Shown here one piece after another: positions 33,924 through 43,131 of a DNA stretch of 64,000 bases; position 1 is the first letter of the stretch; the number at the start of each line of letters is the position of its first letter. A model generated the notes under the pieces. That model saw only the letters and a list, made by a program, of their open reading frames with translations. It was not told the origin of the DNA and did no database searches. The stretch is from Stentor roeselii (taxonomy: Eukaryota; Ciliophora; Heterotrichea; Heterotrichida; Stentoridae), in contig RSEH01000171.1 of NCBI GenBank assembly GCA_006503475.1, forward strand, positions 41,861 to 105,860. Direction: 5' to 3'. The translations under genes were made by a program, and so were the position numbers.

Positions 33924-34883
33924 ATGTTGCTGTACAAGTTTGAACTACACATCCGAAGAGCTCTGTTGATATGCAATCTGATCACTTTAACCTCTGGATG
34001 TGTTCTGATCTGGATGGGTTTTCTAATTTCCTCATCATCATTAGTCCAATCGTTGAACTACGATTCAATCGGCGCATTATCCACAGTAAGTGGTTCGATT
34101 TTACTGCTTTTATCATTCGTCGGTTTTTACGGAAGTTACAAGTACGACATTCGCTTTTTAATGATTTTAGCCGTAGGTGGAACATTGGCTGGTTTAATTA
34201 TTCTCCTGATGAGCGGTTTCGTTCTTCACATCAAGTCGATCTCAGGAGAGGTTCTGATGTCGAAATCACAGTGTCTGAAGAACTTCAAACCAGCAGAATC
34301 CCTGACTTCGAAAGGAGTCGATGTCCTCTGCTCCAAGTACTGTCCTTGCGAATTACCCAAGCAAGGCTTCTTCGAAGGCACTGCGGCGAAGGTGACTGAC
34401 TGCAACCCTTGCGAAAACATTCAATTTTACGAGGTTCAGAGCCAATCAGAAGTCATTCAGTGGATCAGTGATAATCTCAGATTCAACGTGACTTCAACTG
34501 CTTGCGCTATCACTGCTGATGACTTCGTCAGCAGGTTTTACTCGTCGGAAGATACAAGTTTTATTGAGTTTGTGTCTTGGATGGAAAAAGAATTCCAATG
34601 CTCGGGAATGTGTCATGAGCAGGACATCTTTTTGTTTAGTGATGTTACTAATGGAAAACCGAATGGACCTTGTTACCAGATGTTGAAAGTCTGGGCTACT
34701 CGAAGTTTTTTAGCTTTTGGGATTGTTTCAGTCATTTTTGCTGTTTTCGAGATTTTGACTTCAGTTTTGAGTATTTTTTATATTGTTATTTTGAAGAAAA
34801 AAAGTAAGGAAATGCCTACACAAGTAGAAGTAACACATGAAAAGAAAGACTGCTCCGTGATTTCAGAAAATTCTAACTGTTAG
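33924..34883 (+). CDS. Tetraspanin-like membrane protein
   Basis: 319 aa. Four transmembrane helices lie at about 14-37, 46-70, 77-101 and 262-290, with a small loop between the first two and a large Cys-rich loop (about 102-260) between TM3 and TM4. The loop has eight or more Cys (CSKYCPCE, CNPC, TACAI, CSGMCH, GPCYQ), as in the tetraspanin second extracellular loop, though without a plain CCG. The tail is Lys-rich and ends CSVISENSNC. An upstream ATG at 33907 is out of frame, so 33924 is chosen. Tetraspanins organise surface membrane domains; nothing more specific can be said. Confidence 0.75.
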   Translation: MLLYKFELHIRRALLICNLITLTSGCVLIWMGFLISSSSLVQSLNYDSIGALSTVSGSILLLLSFVGFYGSYKYDIRFLMILAVGGTLAGLIILLMSGFVLHIKSISGEVLMSKSQCLKNFKPAESLTSKGVDVLCSKYCPCELPKQGFFEGTAAKVTDCNPCENIQFYEVQSQSEVIQWISDNLRFNVTSTACAITADDFVSRFYSSEDTSFIEFVSWMEKEFQCSGMCHEQDIFLFSDVTNGKPNGPCYQMLKVWATRSFLAFGIVSVIFAVFEILTSVLSIFYIVILKKKSKEMPTQVEVTHEKKDCSVISENSNC

Positions 34884-34934
34884 TGTAAATAATTTTACTT
34901 GTTTTGTATTCGATTGCGTCATATTTTCCTTATC

Positions 34935-35549
34935 ATGGAATCACACATCACCCGCACCTGTGTAATCGCTGGAGGAGTTAGAAGGCTTCATTCAACCTAC
35001 CCCGACGGCACTGAAATCGTTGAAGAGTTCAATATTTCCACTCACGAGTTATTAAACCGGAAAGTAAAACATTTATCTAAACTAGGAGAAGGCAAATGGG
35101 AATGGGAAGTAGGAGAAGGTCCAAGACAAGAAAGCGAGATCAAACAAAGTGGAGAAAACGTAATGAAAAATCAGCCAATCTTCCTTAGAAAAGACACTCT
35201 TCAAGAATTTCAATGGAGAGTCAGGAACCTGCCGTACCCGCCTTCGACATATTCAGTGACAGGCGATGGACAGACAGGGAAAATAACGATAAGGACAACA
35301 AACAAGAAATATTTTAAAGTCTTTTCTGTTCCTGACCTGGCAAGAGTAAGAGCTCATTTGGACCCTGGCTTAATCAGGTGGGGACATGAGTTTAACACCC
35401 TGGTCATCAGCGTAATTCAGAAATAGTACCCAAAACCCAGGCAGGTCCTGGAATACGAAAACTCACTCAAGGCTCAACTGGAGCAAGCGAGAAAAAATAG
35501 AGGAAATCGACCTCCGAATGAAGGGGATGTTGAATGTGTTCAGCAGTAG
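34935..35549 (+). CDS. DPCD: DPCD homologue, one 15-nt intron
   Basis: 199 aa when spliced: exons 34935-35411 and 35427-35549. The start is the ATG of MESHITRT; the frame runs further up without an ATG. DPCD signatures are plain: EGKWEWEVGEGP, QPIFLRKDTLQEFQWRVRNL followed by PYPPSTYSV, and IRTTNKKYFKVFSVPDL. Without splicing the protein stops at 35426 and lacks the tail. Splicing adds YPKPRQVLEYENSLKAQLEQ, giving the LVIS-YPKP joint that matches IISYQKP of animal DPCD, and nearly the human length (203). DPCD is a cilium-associated protein that works with R2TP/RUVBL chaperones in dynein assembly. Its stop lies 24 bp from the convergent TMEM41 stop. Confidence 0.92.
35412..35426 (+). other. 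15-nt spliceosomal intron (DPCD)
   Basis: GTAATTCAGAAATAG, phase 0, in-frame TAG. Splicing restores the conserved DPCD C-terminus. A at position 10. Confidence 0.92.
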
Positions 35550-35573
35550 TGGATTATTATTAGAAATCGTTAG

Positions 35574-36344
35574 TTAAGGACTTTTCTGTTTTGATCGGTT
35601 TATGAATAAGGTTGGAATTAGTGCTAAAAAGGCTAGAATCCCTAAAAATATTAGAGAATCGTATGTTAAACCCACTTTTTTTATACTTGCTAGAGTCATG
35701 CCTGTGTTTATGTGGATTATGTTCGCTGGCATCAGACCGAAGAATGTTGCCATGAAAAATACTTTGAAGGGAACTCCGAGGATTGGACTTGATAGGTTTA
35801 TTATTAGGTTGGGGACGATTGGAGTGATCCTCAAAAACAACAAATAAAAAAACAGATGATTTTTGTGTTCTTGAATCTTCTTATTGGCTTCCACTATTTT
35901 TTCAGGATATTTTCTAACAACAAGTCCTTTTCCGAAGAAATGAGATAGGGTATAGCATAATGAAGCTCCACTTGTCGCACAACAGCTCACCACAAACAAA
36001 CCAATCCATCTTCCAAATAACGTTCCAGCTAAAATACTCAATATTAGAGGTCCAGGAATCGCGAAACTTTGAAGAAGGAGGTACAAAAAGCAGAAAAAAG
36101 TAAGAATATAATAATAAGACTCATTCGTATAGTTCATAATAGCATTACTCAACATCTGAATTTCCTCAACATTCCAAGGTACCTTCCAAAACAAATCACG
36201 ATCCTCATTCCTAACAACAGGAGCAAGATAAACAAGTAACCCAAGAACAACAAGTCCAGCACAAAACAAAGAGACAAGTACCTGTTTTGACCTATTAAGT
36301 CCTTCTTCAGTTTCCCTCTTGATCCTTTCAATATCAAGTTCCAT
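35574..36344 (-). CDS. TMEM41: TMEM41-like VTT-domain scramblase
   Basis: 256 aa. The VTT (SNARE-associated/DedA) domain is clear: QSFAIPGPLILSILAGTLFG, the serine/tyrosine segment GASLCYTLSHFFGKG, then LRITPIVPNLIINLSSPI with the loop LGVPFKVFFMATFFGLMPA. These match TMEM41A/B in order and spacing. About six hydrophobic segments, with a charged cytosolic N-terminus (MELDIERIKRETEEG). TMEM41B is an ER lipid scramblase needed for autophagosome growth and lipid mobilisation. The ATG lies only 2 bp after the TAG of the RING/PHR gene on the same strand. The next Met is at residue 65, inside the fold region, so this start is probably right. Confidence 0.88.
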   Translation of the reverse strand: MELDIERIKRETEEGLNRSKQVLVSLFCAGLVVLGLLVYLAPVVRNEDRDLFWKVPWNVEEIQMLSNAIMNYTNESYYYILTFFCFLYLLLQSFAIPGPLILSILAGTLFGRWIGLFVVSCCATSGASLCYTLSHFFGKGLVVRKYPEKIVEANKKIQEHKNHLFFYLLFLRITPIVPNLIINLSSPILGVPFKVFFMATFFGLMPANIIHINTGMTLASIKKVGLTYDSLIFLGILAFLALIPTLFINRSKQKSP

Positions 36345-36346
36345 AT

Positions 36347-39300
36347 CTAATTAACTGTAAAGTAAAAGTCCCGAAGTGGTCCATGAACTTCATGACTTCC
36401 GTTTTCAATATCAGGTCCTTCATACTTCGTCTTCTCAAAAGTAAAGCTTACTCCATTCGAACTCGGCTGATTATTTGCCATGGTTCCTCGACATACAGGG
36501 ACTCCAGGTTTATACTTAACCATCAAGGTATACCAGTTATCAGGTGTGAGCGTCACAGGAGCCTCTAACAAGATCTTCACAAACCGACTTTCTTCTCCAG
36601 TATTAATCAACTTGACCTTTTCTTTATGCTTATAAACCTTACTACGGCCTTGAGTACTTTTACCTTCTTTTATCTGCACCTTTTTTACTACTACTTTTTT
36701 TTGTTCCTCGTGAGCGTTGCCGATTCCTACTGCTGTCAATTTGACGATCATTGAAGGCTTGAATGAAATCGCCTCGATTTGCTTGCCGTCTGTGTTCACG
36801 TGCCAACTACTGCCGATGTTGCTGTATCTGCTTACTTTGAACTCTTCGGTTTTTACTTGGGCGTTTACTACCTGAGGAGCGATTTTAGGATGTAACTTTG
36901 AAAAAACAGAGGAAAATAACTCTGAACTTGTGATTTTTGATGAGTTGAAGTAAAATAGTTGAAGGATTGGACCTCCGGTTTCGTTGTCTCCGTTGGCTTT
37001 GTCTCCGTCTTTCAAATCGGTTTTCATGTTTCTGAATAGAATTGAGTCTTTTCCGGTGATGTTTTCGCCTTTGAAGCCTTTTCCTTTGAAGACCTTTTCG
37101 TTACCTTTCATCACTACTTTTAGAGAGTAGGTTTTTTTTGCCTCGATTTTTACAGGACGAGAAAACTTAACTTTTACCACTGGATTATGATCTCCACTGT
37201 TAAAAATATTGAAAACTCCAGGATGCTCATAAATAGCAGGCGAATTCGATGACTGCCCAAGAAGTACATTCAAAGTTTCAACACTAACAAAGCAATTCGC
37301 TTTCACACAGTTCCCAAGTGAAACCCCAGTCAAAAGCACCTCTTCAGAAAAGTTAAAAGAAAAACACTCAACCTGCCCTTCAGTGTTAATGCTCCAGCCT
37401 GGTTCAAACGATTCGAATCGTTTGATAGTCATTTCTCCAGAAATTTCTTCGAGAAAATTGTCAGGAATGACGATTTTCGTGAAGTTGCTGATTTCTTCTA
37501 AACAATTTCCTTGAATTCCTAAGATTATCGAGTTCTCTAAAGCGTCTCGGAACATTTCGTTTGGAGACTTCACTGGTTTTAATGTAATTTGGTTGATTGT
37601 GACTGGGGTAGACAGGCCTTGATCTGATTTAAACACTGATTGGCAGGACATATCGAGGAGAATAGAGTAGTTTATGTGAGATTCAAGAGGAATTGACTGG
37701 TCAAAGCTGACCTGACAGATAAATGTTGAGGGCTGGAAGCGATATTCTATTTTTTTAGTCGATGAATAAAGTTTATCTGAAAAGTTAGAATTTTTAAACA
37801 ATTCGACTTTCTTCAGAACTAAAACTGAGTCTTCTTTGTTTGGAGAAGGAACTGAAAAAGAGGTAAGATTAATCGGTTTGCTTACATTGAACGTAAAAAG
37901 AAAACTAGGTCGATTTTCTGGAAGTTCTTGACTCGTTTGCGGGTTGAATTCATTAGAAAAGTTCAAAAGGGCTTGAGAGTCAATGACAGTTTTATAATAA
38001 ATGTCGAAAATCGGTCCATCATCAGCATTTTCTCCATTTTTCACATCATCACCTGAATACACAGTATTTTTAAATTTGAAAACGAGTCCATTTTCTCCAT
38101 TTCTTGTACGAGTCGTGTTCCCTCCACGAAAGACTCCAGCGCCACCTCTAAGTACAAGTTTGATAGTAAAGTCTACATTTTCCTTGATTTCAACCGGTTT
38201 TTTGAAAGGAATCTTCACAACTTTCGGCCCAGTCGCTTCATATATCAAATCAATCCCAACATCATCATAAACAGCAGGAGAAGAAGTTGTGCCACCTTCC
38301 AAGATTGAAATTTTCTCTATTTTCACAATTTTTCCAGCATGATAAGCGTTTCCAATGCCAAGTCCCGTCATATAAACCTTCTGATTAACAGAAAAAGTAA
38401 CAGCTTCAATTTGGTTACGCCCTTCAAAGATACCCCATCGATTAGTTGGCGGGTTAAACCTCGCAAGTTTTTTTTCACTAATATCAGAATTTTCGCTATT
38501 TCCCTTAATAAGCAACATCGGCGACTCTACAATCAAAGTCGTCAAATTCAAGAGTTTTGCAGGAATTTCAGTTTTAAATGAAAAGTCAAATCCTGAAACA
38601 GCAAGTTTTTTTATGTCCTGAGCAGAGCCTAGGTCAGTGATGCCTGATAAACTTGTTATCAACTGTTGAGCTTTTATTTGGCCAAGACGGGTGAAGGCTT
38701 CATCGATTTTAGCTCCGATGGTCTTTAACAGGCTGAGAGAGTTGAAGATTTCTTTTAAGTTCAGAAGTTTTTCGTGTTCTTTTGATAGGACGTTTAGGAC
38801 TTTTGACTTGACTGAGTGAAAATGGCTTTCGATGCTTGCTAGAACTTCAAGGTACTTCTCGTCGATGTATTGAGAAAGGCGAAACTTCTGGTTTTCGAGA
38901 CTTTCTGCGAGTAGAGATGAAAAAGATCCGCGCTCTTTTAGATCGTTTGGACTTGCAAGATCGAAAAGACTTTTGAAGAGCTGCATACGGTCTGAGATCT
39001 CTTTTTTGGAGATTTCGCAGAGGTCGATGTTGTTTTGGAGATGGAGACACTCGCAGCAGAGAAGCTTTTTGGTTTTTTGACAGATGTAGATGATTGACTC
39101 GATTGGGTGGATCTTGCATAACCAGGGGTCTTCTGTGGTCGGATGCGAATATGAGTACTTAAGCACTAGATCTGTTACAAGATAATTTTTTGGCAAGTCT
39201 TTGGCATTTCTCGTATCTTCTTTGTTACAATTCGGACATTTGATGACAGCCTTGCTCGAAAGCAATGATTTTATGCAATCGGAACAGAATGTATGCCCGC

Positions 39301-39379
39301 AGACTAAAAGAAGAGGCGCCCTTTTGTGATCATTAAAGTTTTCCAGACAGACTGAACAGCTCAGAAAATCTTCCGACAT
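36347..39379 (-). CDS. TRIM-like RING/B-box protein with three PHR domains
   Basis: 1010 aa. RING C3HC4 at residues 8-51 (C8, C11, C27, H29, C32, C35, C48, C51). B-box at about 88-120 (CKIHPIESIIYICQ, CCECLH). Coiled-coil about 125-270. Then three PHR-type domains at about 295-470, 660-820 and 850-1010. Each has the form EAVTFSVNQKVYMTGLGIGN, a KVEL-like strand, VKIPFKKPVEIK and a G-rich FKF...YSGDDVKNG...GPIFDIYY end. A fourth, weaker block sits at 490-640. PHR domains are otherwise known from MYCBP2/highwire and BTBD1/2. A RING E3 ligase with PHR substrate readers is inferred. Stop and next start (TMEM41) are 2 bp apart. Confidence 0.85.
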   Translation of the reverse strand: MSEDFLSCSVCLENFNDHKRAPLLLVCGHTFCSDCIKSLLSSKAVIKCPNCNKEDTRNAKDLPKNYLVTDLVLKYSYSHPTTEDPWLCKIHPIESIIYICQKTKKLLCCECLHLQNNIDLCEISKKEISDRMQLFKSLFDLASPNDLKERGSFSSLLAESLENQKFRLSQYIDEKYLEVLASIESHFHSVKSKVLNVLSKEHEKLLNLKEIFNSLSLLKTIGAKIDEAFTRLGQIKAQQLITSLSGITDLGSAQDIKKLAVSGFDFSFKTEIPAKLLNLTTLIVESPMLLIKGNSENSDISEKKLARFNPPTNRWGIFEGRNQIEAVTFSVNQKVYMTGLGIGNAYHAGKIVKIEKISILEGGTTSSPAVYDDVGIDLIYEATGPKVVKIPFKKPVEIKENVDFTIKLVLRGGAGVFRGGNTTRTRNGENGLVFKFKNTVYSGDDVKNGENADDGPIFDIYYKTVIDSQALLNFSNEFNPQTSQELPENRPSFLFTFNVSKPINLTSFSVPSPNKEDSVLVLKKVELFKNSNFSDKLYSSTKKIEYRFQPSTFICQVSFDQSIPLESHINYSILLDMSCQSVFKSDQGLSTPVTINQITLKPVKSPNEMFRDALENSIILGIQGNCLEEISNFTKIVIPDNFLEEISGEMTIKRFESFEPGWSINTEGQVECFSFNFSEEVLLTGVSLGNCVKANCFVSVETLNVLLGQSSNSPAIYEHPGVFNIFNSGDHNPVVKVKFSRPVKIEAKKTYSLKVVMKGNEKVFKGKGFKGENITGKDSILFRNMKTDLKDGDKANGDNETGGPILQLFYFNSSKITSSELFSSVFSKLHPKIAPQVVNAQVKTEEFKVSRYSNIGSSWHVNTDGKQIEAISFKPSMIVKLTAVGIGNAHEEQKKVVVKKVQIKEGKSTQGRSKVYKHKEKVKLINTGEESRFVKILLEAPVTLTPDNWYTLMVKYKPGVPVCRGTMANNQPSSNGVSFTFEKTKYEGPDIENGSHEVHGPLRDFYFTVN

Positions 39380-39592
39380 TATTTATTATGAGATATATTC
39401 TAGATTCCACTACATACAACTATTAACACAAACTAAATGAAACTAGAATTTCTACAATAAAATAATTCACTGAAACCTCTTCAAACGACACAAGTTTCAA
39501 CTAACATTCACAACTATTCCAAAATGAAAACCATTCATTTCTCTCTCTCCCAAATGATCAATCACTACCTAAATAAACAAAAAAATCACTAT

Positions 39593-42500
39593 TTAGTACT
39601 TATTAGACCCATCAGGAACCGGGTAATAACACGCAACTAAAATCCTAATCGATATCATTTTCGATGAATAAGGAAAAACCCTGGCAGCGACCGCCCACTT
39701 GATATTTTTATAATTCACACAAAAGAAGTCCTTAGCCTGATCAATAAACAACGAGGCAATTCGATCAGGTTCCGGGTAATTAAAATGTGCAGGATAAGCA
39801 CTAAACCTAAACATTGTCGGCATGAACTGCCTCATGGTCATAGCCCAATCTCTTTTAATTTTATTGATAGACTCCTCTTCAACTTCTCCACGATCGACTT
39901 TTTCCAGGAACACGAGATGTTCTTCAAGTAGTTGAACACAATAATCATTTTGATTTTTCCAAGAAGTTCCTAAGTTTTTTCCACTTCTTAAAGCACTGAT
40001 TGAAATTTTCATTTCTTTGATAATTGAAGAGTGAAGCTTTTTAGACTGGGCCAAACTTAAAGGTGGCACCATTATTGGAGGAGGGTAAAAAGCAGGGTAA
40101 GCTTTGAAGTTATTTTTTACAAAAGGGTACCAAAGGGTGTCGTCGTAAATGTCGTAGATTAATCGAGTTGGGTCGAAATGTTGAAGATTCATGAAAATGT
40201 TCTTGTTGTTGAAGATTATGTCGATTGTTCTGTAAGGAGTGTCGATGTCTGTCGCGCCTTTTAGGATTTTTGGCTCTTGAACGATACTTGCGTAGTTTTC
40301 TTTTTTGTTTTCTTCGATGTTGCGTTTTTTTTCTAGGTAGTTGGATTCGGATTTCTTTTTTATTGGCTCCTCTCTCATGCTTAAAGGCTTGAAACGAAAT
40401 TTCGTGTTTCGGTCGAGGTCGAATTCAGAGATTTTCATGTCTTTTATCACTCTTTTGTTACCGACACCTTTGTCCTCGTTTTCTTGGTCCTCGGAAACGT
40501 CGTCTCCTGAGTCATCATCGAGAATATCTTCAAGGATTTCATTCATATCTTCTTTATTGGATTCTTGCTTTATTTCTTCTACTTTTTCCTTCTGTACTGA
40601 GGTTTCGACCTCTTGTTTGTTTAAATATTTTTCAAGATTTTCTGGATCTTTTACTCTTACTTTTAACTCGTAGCTTGTGTTGTTAGTTGGCTCCCAAAAC
40701 GTAACACCTTTATAATCACTATGAATAGTCATAACCCATGCATGAGGTAATTTTCTTTGTTTAAGCGACCCGATACATACAAAAACCCGATTTTCCATAT
40801 TAGACTCACTCTCATCACTTACCCTAGTAGACTTAAGCTCCCTCATGGTATCAATCTTCGAACTAATCATATCCTTTAAACCGCCCATTTCAGATTCAAG
40901 CGGAACATCACTGGCAGTTTCATATTTAACACTGGACATAAGACAAGCAAGAAAAATCGCATGATCCTCGACTTCTCCTTTTTTCATATGAATGAGAAAC
41001 TCAGGAGAAGTCCAGATGCTATTCGGTATTCCAGTGTAAGTGATAAGAGAAGCATAATAATTACACTCAGCAAGAGTTTTAATGCTGAAATAATCAACCG
41101 GGTACTTCACAACTTCAGTCGAACCTCTCGTCGCAGGGTCAGGGTATCCAGTTTTACTGATAAACATTGGCAAAAACTGTTCAATATCCTTCTCGTCTTT
41201 TGCCTCACAAATGAAATCTCTTTGAGTTTCTTCAGGAAAGGCTTCTTTTATTTCAAGTGCTTTTTCATTCCATTTTTGTTTCAGATCTAAAAAGTTATCT
41301 GGCTTGTTCACCACATCTTCTCTCGGCAAGTCGTCATAATCCAAGGTTTTTTCATGTTCGTATAACACCCAAACTTCAAAGAACAAGTTAGAAACTTCTC
41401 CTTTTTCAATAAATGGGGAAGATAATTGTTTTTTGCCTGACCAAGTTCTTACTTTCATGATTCGGGTGCTTTGAACTTTTTCATCGAAGAATTCCTTTTC
41501 TTGGATTGTAGAGTTTTGAAGTTCAGTGATGAAAAAGCCGCAGTTTCCTAAACTGTCATTCGCGAGTTGTTCATCGATAGAAAAGAAGTTAAATTTGATA
41601 GACCCGTATAAGTTAAGTTCTTTCAATATCAGCTTATTCCGCTTTCGGTAGTTGTCGTCATCGATATCGTGGGTGAGGTTTATAGGGAAGTAAAAAGTGT
41701 CGTTAAAGATAGGTTTATAAGATCTGAAAGCAGTTTTAGTTCGTTTTAAGTACCCTCCCCAGGAGACCTCAATGAAAGAATTGACAACACCTTTATCATG
41801 TGCGAGGATGACATTATCAACTCTCATGATATTCACACACAAATATTGATTTTCACTGCTGAGCATAATGATATCCCCAGTCTGTCGGTATTTCGGCACC
41901 CTTAAAATATTAATCCTGCCTTTGATCGAGCACTGATGCAAGGTCACATCACGAGTTTTCAAAGCAACATCCGTAGAAATAATTCCGCAGTCTAAAATTC
42001 CTTTCAAATCCGTTATTTTCGAGCCAACCAGAGTTTTATTGATAAGTCCTCCATCATAAATCTCAATTCTCAACTTCTGATTTTCCAGTTCATTAGTAGT
42101 TCCTCTAAACGAAATAGATCCTTTAATAGTAGGCCAGGTAGGGTTAGGTTCATTATCAATAACCTTCGTTCTAATCTTCGTCCGAAAAATTCCTTGTCCA
42201 GCAAGTGAAAGTCTCAAAGAAGGTGACGGGTCCTGATTGATATCAATTGCCTTGATTTTCGAGCCACTCCAATCACTGAATCCCAATTCAAAGTCCCAGA
42301 CTTCCTGAAAAGAAATCGTGAAACTCAAACGAGCCAATTTCACTTTTTTCTTTTCTCCTGACTTGTTAACTAAGAACTCCTGGTCAACGTCTCCTTGGAC
42401 GAGGTCAATGAGAGGAATTTCGACTCTTCCAAGGAATTCATTGAGATTCCAGTTCTCGTGGTCCCAGATGTCAATTCGCAGAAATTGCTCTTGAATGTCG

Positions 42501-42997
42501 AAGTAAGAACCTTGGTACTCGCAGGATACTCGAGTTGAGAACATTGATGAAACTTTTGACTCGAGGTTTGAAATCACTTCGGTTTTCTTGGAGTATCCAA
42601 GGGTTCCTACGTATTGGTTTTCTTTTTTACCTTTTTTTACTGTTTTTTCGATCACTCGGAAATCACCTCCTACTACGAACTCGATGAATGGGTCGTATGG
42701 CTCTTTGAAAAGGTTTTCTATTGAAATGTTGGTGATTCGAACTGCCCAACGACGGATCTGGGCCATCTCCATCCAACGCTCACGGGTCATTGGAGGACGC
42801 TTTCGGGAAACTGAGGTTATTAGAGGAGGAATGTTTCGGTGACGCTTTTGGACTTGATTATCGTTTTTGGCTTCTTTGTTTTCTTCCTTGTTTTCTTCTT
42901 TTTTATCTTCTTCTTCTTCTTCTTTTTCATCCTCTTTTTTTTCTTGGTCTTTATCATCTTCTTTGGCTTCCTTCTTGATTTGTTTGAAGTACTGCAT
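39593..42997 (-). CDS. Multi-C2, transglutaminase-like protein (CC2D2A/CEP76-like)
   Basis: 1134 aa. An acidic-basic low-complexity stretch (about 15-45) is followed by three C2-type beta-sandwiches: about 80-235 (DPFIEFVVGGDFRV, LRIDIWDHENWNLNEFLGRVEI), 240-385 (LRIEIYDGGLINKTLVG) and 385-550 (VVNSFIEVSWGGYLKRTKT). From about 600 to the end comes a transglutaminase-like region: VEDHAIFLACLM, RVFVCIGSLKQRKLPHAWVM, VTFWEPTNNTSYEL and TPYRTIDIIFNNKNIFMNLQ. A C2 plus inactive transglutaminase-like fold is the hallmark of CC2D2A (transition zone) and CEP76. An acidic insert splits the last domain at about 810-850. A ciliary base role is inferred. It is divergent from the CDPK. Confidence 0.7.
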   Translation of the reverse strand: MQYFKQIKKEAKEDDKDQEKKEDEKEEEEEDKKEENKEENKEAKNDNQVQKRHRNIPPLITSVSRKRPPMTRERWMEMAQIRRWAVRITNISIENLFKEPYDPFIEFVVGGDFRVIEKTVKKGKKENQYVGTLGYSKKTEVISNLESKVSSMFSTRVSCEYQGSYFDIQEQFLRIDIWDHENWNLNEFLGRVEIPLIDLVQGDVDQEFLVNKSGEKKKVKLARLSFTISFQEVWDFELGFSDWSGSKIKAIDINQDPSPSLRLSLAGQGIFRTKIRTKVIDNEPNPTWPTIKGSISFRGTTNELENQKLRIEIYDGGLINKTLVGSKITDLKGILDCGIISTDVALKTRDVTLHQCSIKGRINILRVPKYRQTGDIIMLSSENQYLCVNIMRVDNVILAHDKGVVNSFIEVSWGGYLKRTKTAFRSYKPIFNDTFYFPINLTHDIDDDNYRKRNKLILKELNLYGSIKFNFFSIDEQLANDSLGNCGFFITELQNSTIQEKEFFDEKVQSTRIMKVRTWSGKKQLSSPFIEKGEVSNLFFEVWVLYEHEKTLDYDDLPREDVVNKPDNFLDLKQKWNEKALEIKEAFPEETQRDFICEAKDEKDIEQFLPMFISKTGYPDPATRGSTEVVKYPVDYFSIKTLAECNYYASLITYTGIPNSIWTSPEFLIHMKKGEVEDHAIFLACLMSSVKYETASDVPLESEMGGLKDMISSKIDTMRELKSTRVSDESESNMENRVFVCIGSLKQRKLPHAWVMTIHSDYKGVTFWEPTNNTSYELKVRVKDPENLEKYLNKQEVETSVQKEKVEEIKQESNKEDMNEILEDILDDDSGDDVSEDQENEDKGVGNKRVIKDMKISEFDLDRNTKFRFKPLSMREEPIKKKSESNYLEKKRNIEENKKENYASIVQEPKILKGATDIDTPYRTIDIIFNNKNIFMNLQHFDPTRLIYDIYDDTLWYPFVKNNFKAYPAFYPPPIMVPPLSLAQSKKLHSSIIKEMKISISALRSGKNLGTSWKNQNDYCVQLLEEHLVFLEKVDRGEVEEESINKIKRDWAMTMRQFMPTMFRFSAYPAHFNYPEPDRIASLFIDQAKDFFCVNYKNIKWAVAARVFPYSSKMISIRILVACYYPVPDGSNKY

Positions 42998-43131
42998 GTA
43001 TTATAAACAAAATGTATCTTTTTAAAATTCCAAATAAATTTTTTTACAATTTCCAAAATAATATCTATCAAGCAAATATCTTCTTAAACCCCTTCCACAA
43101 ATTTCAGAAACTTTTAAATAATTCAATCGCC

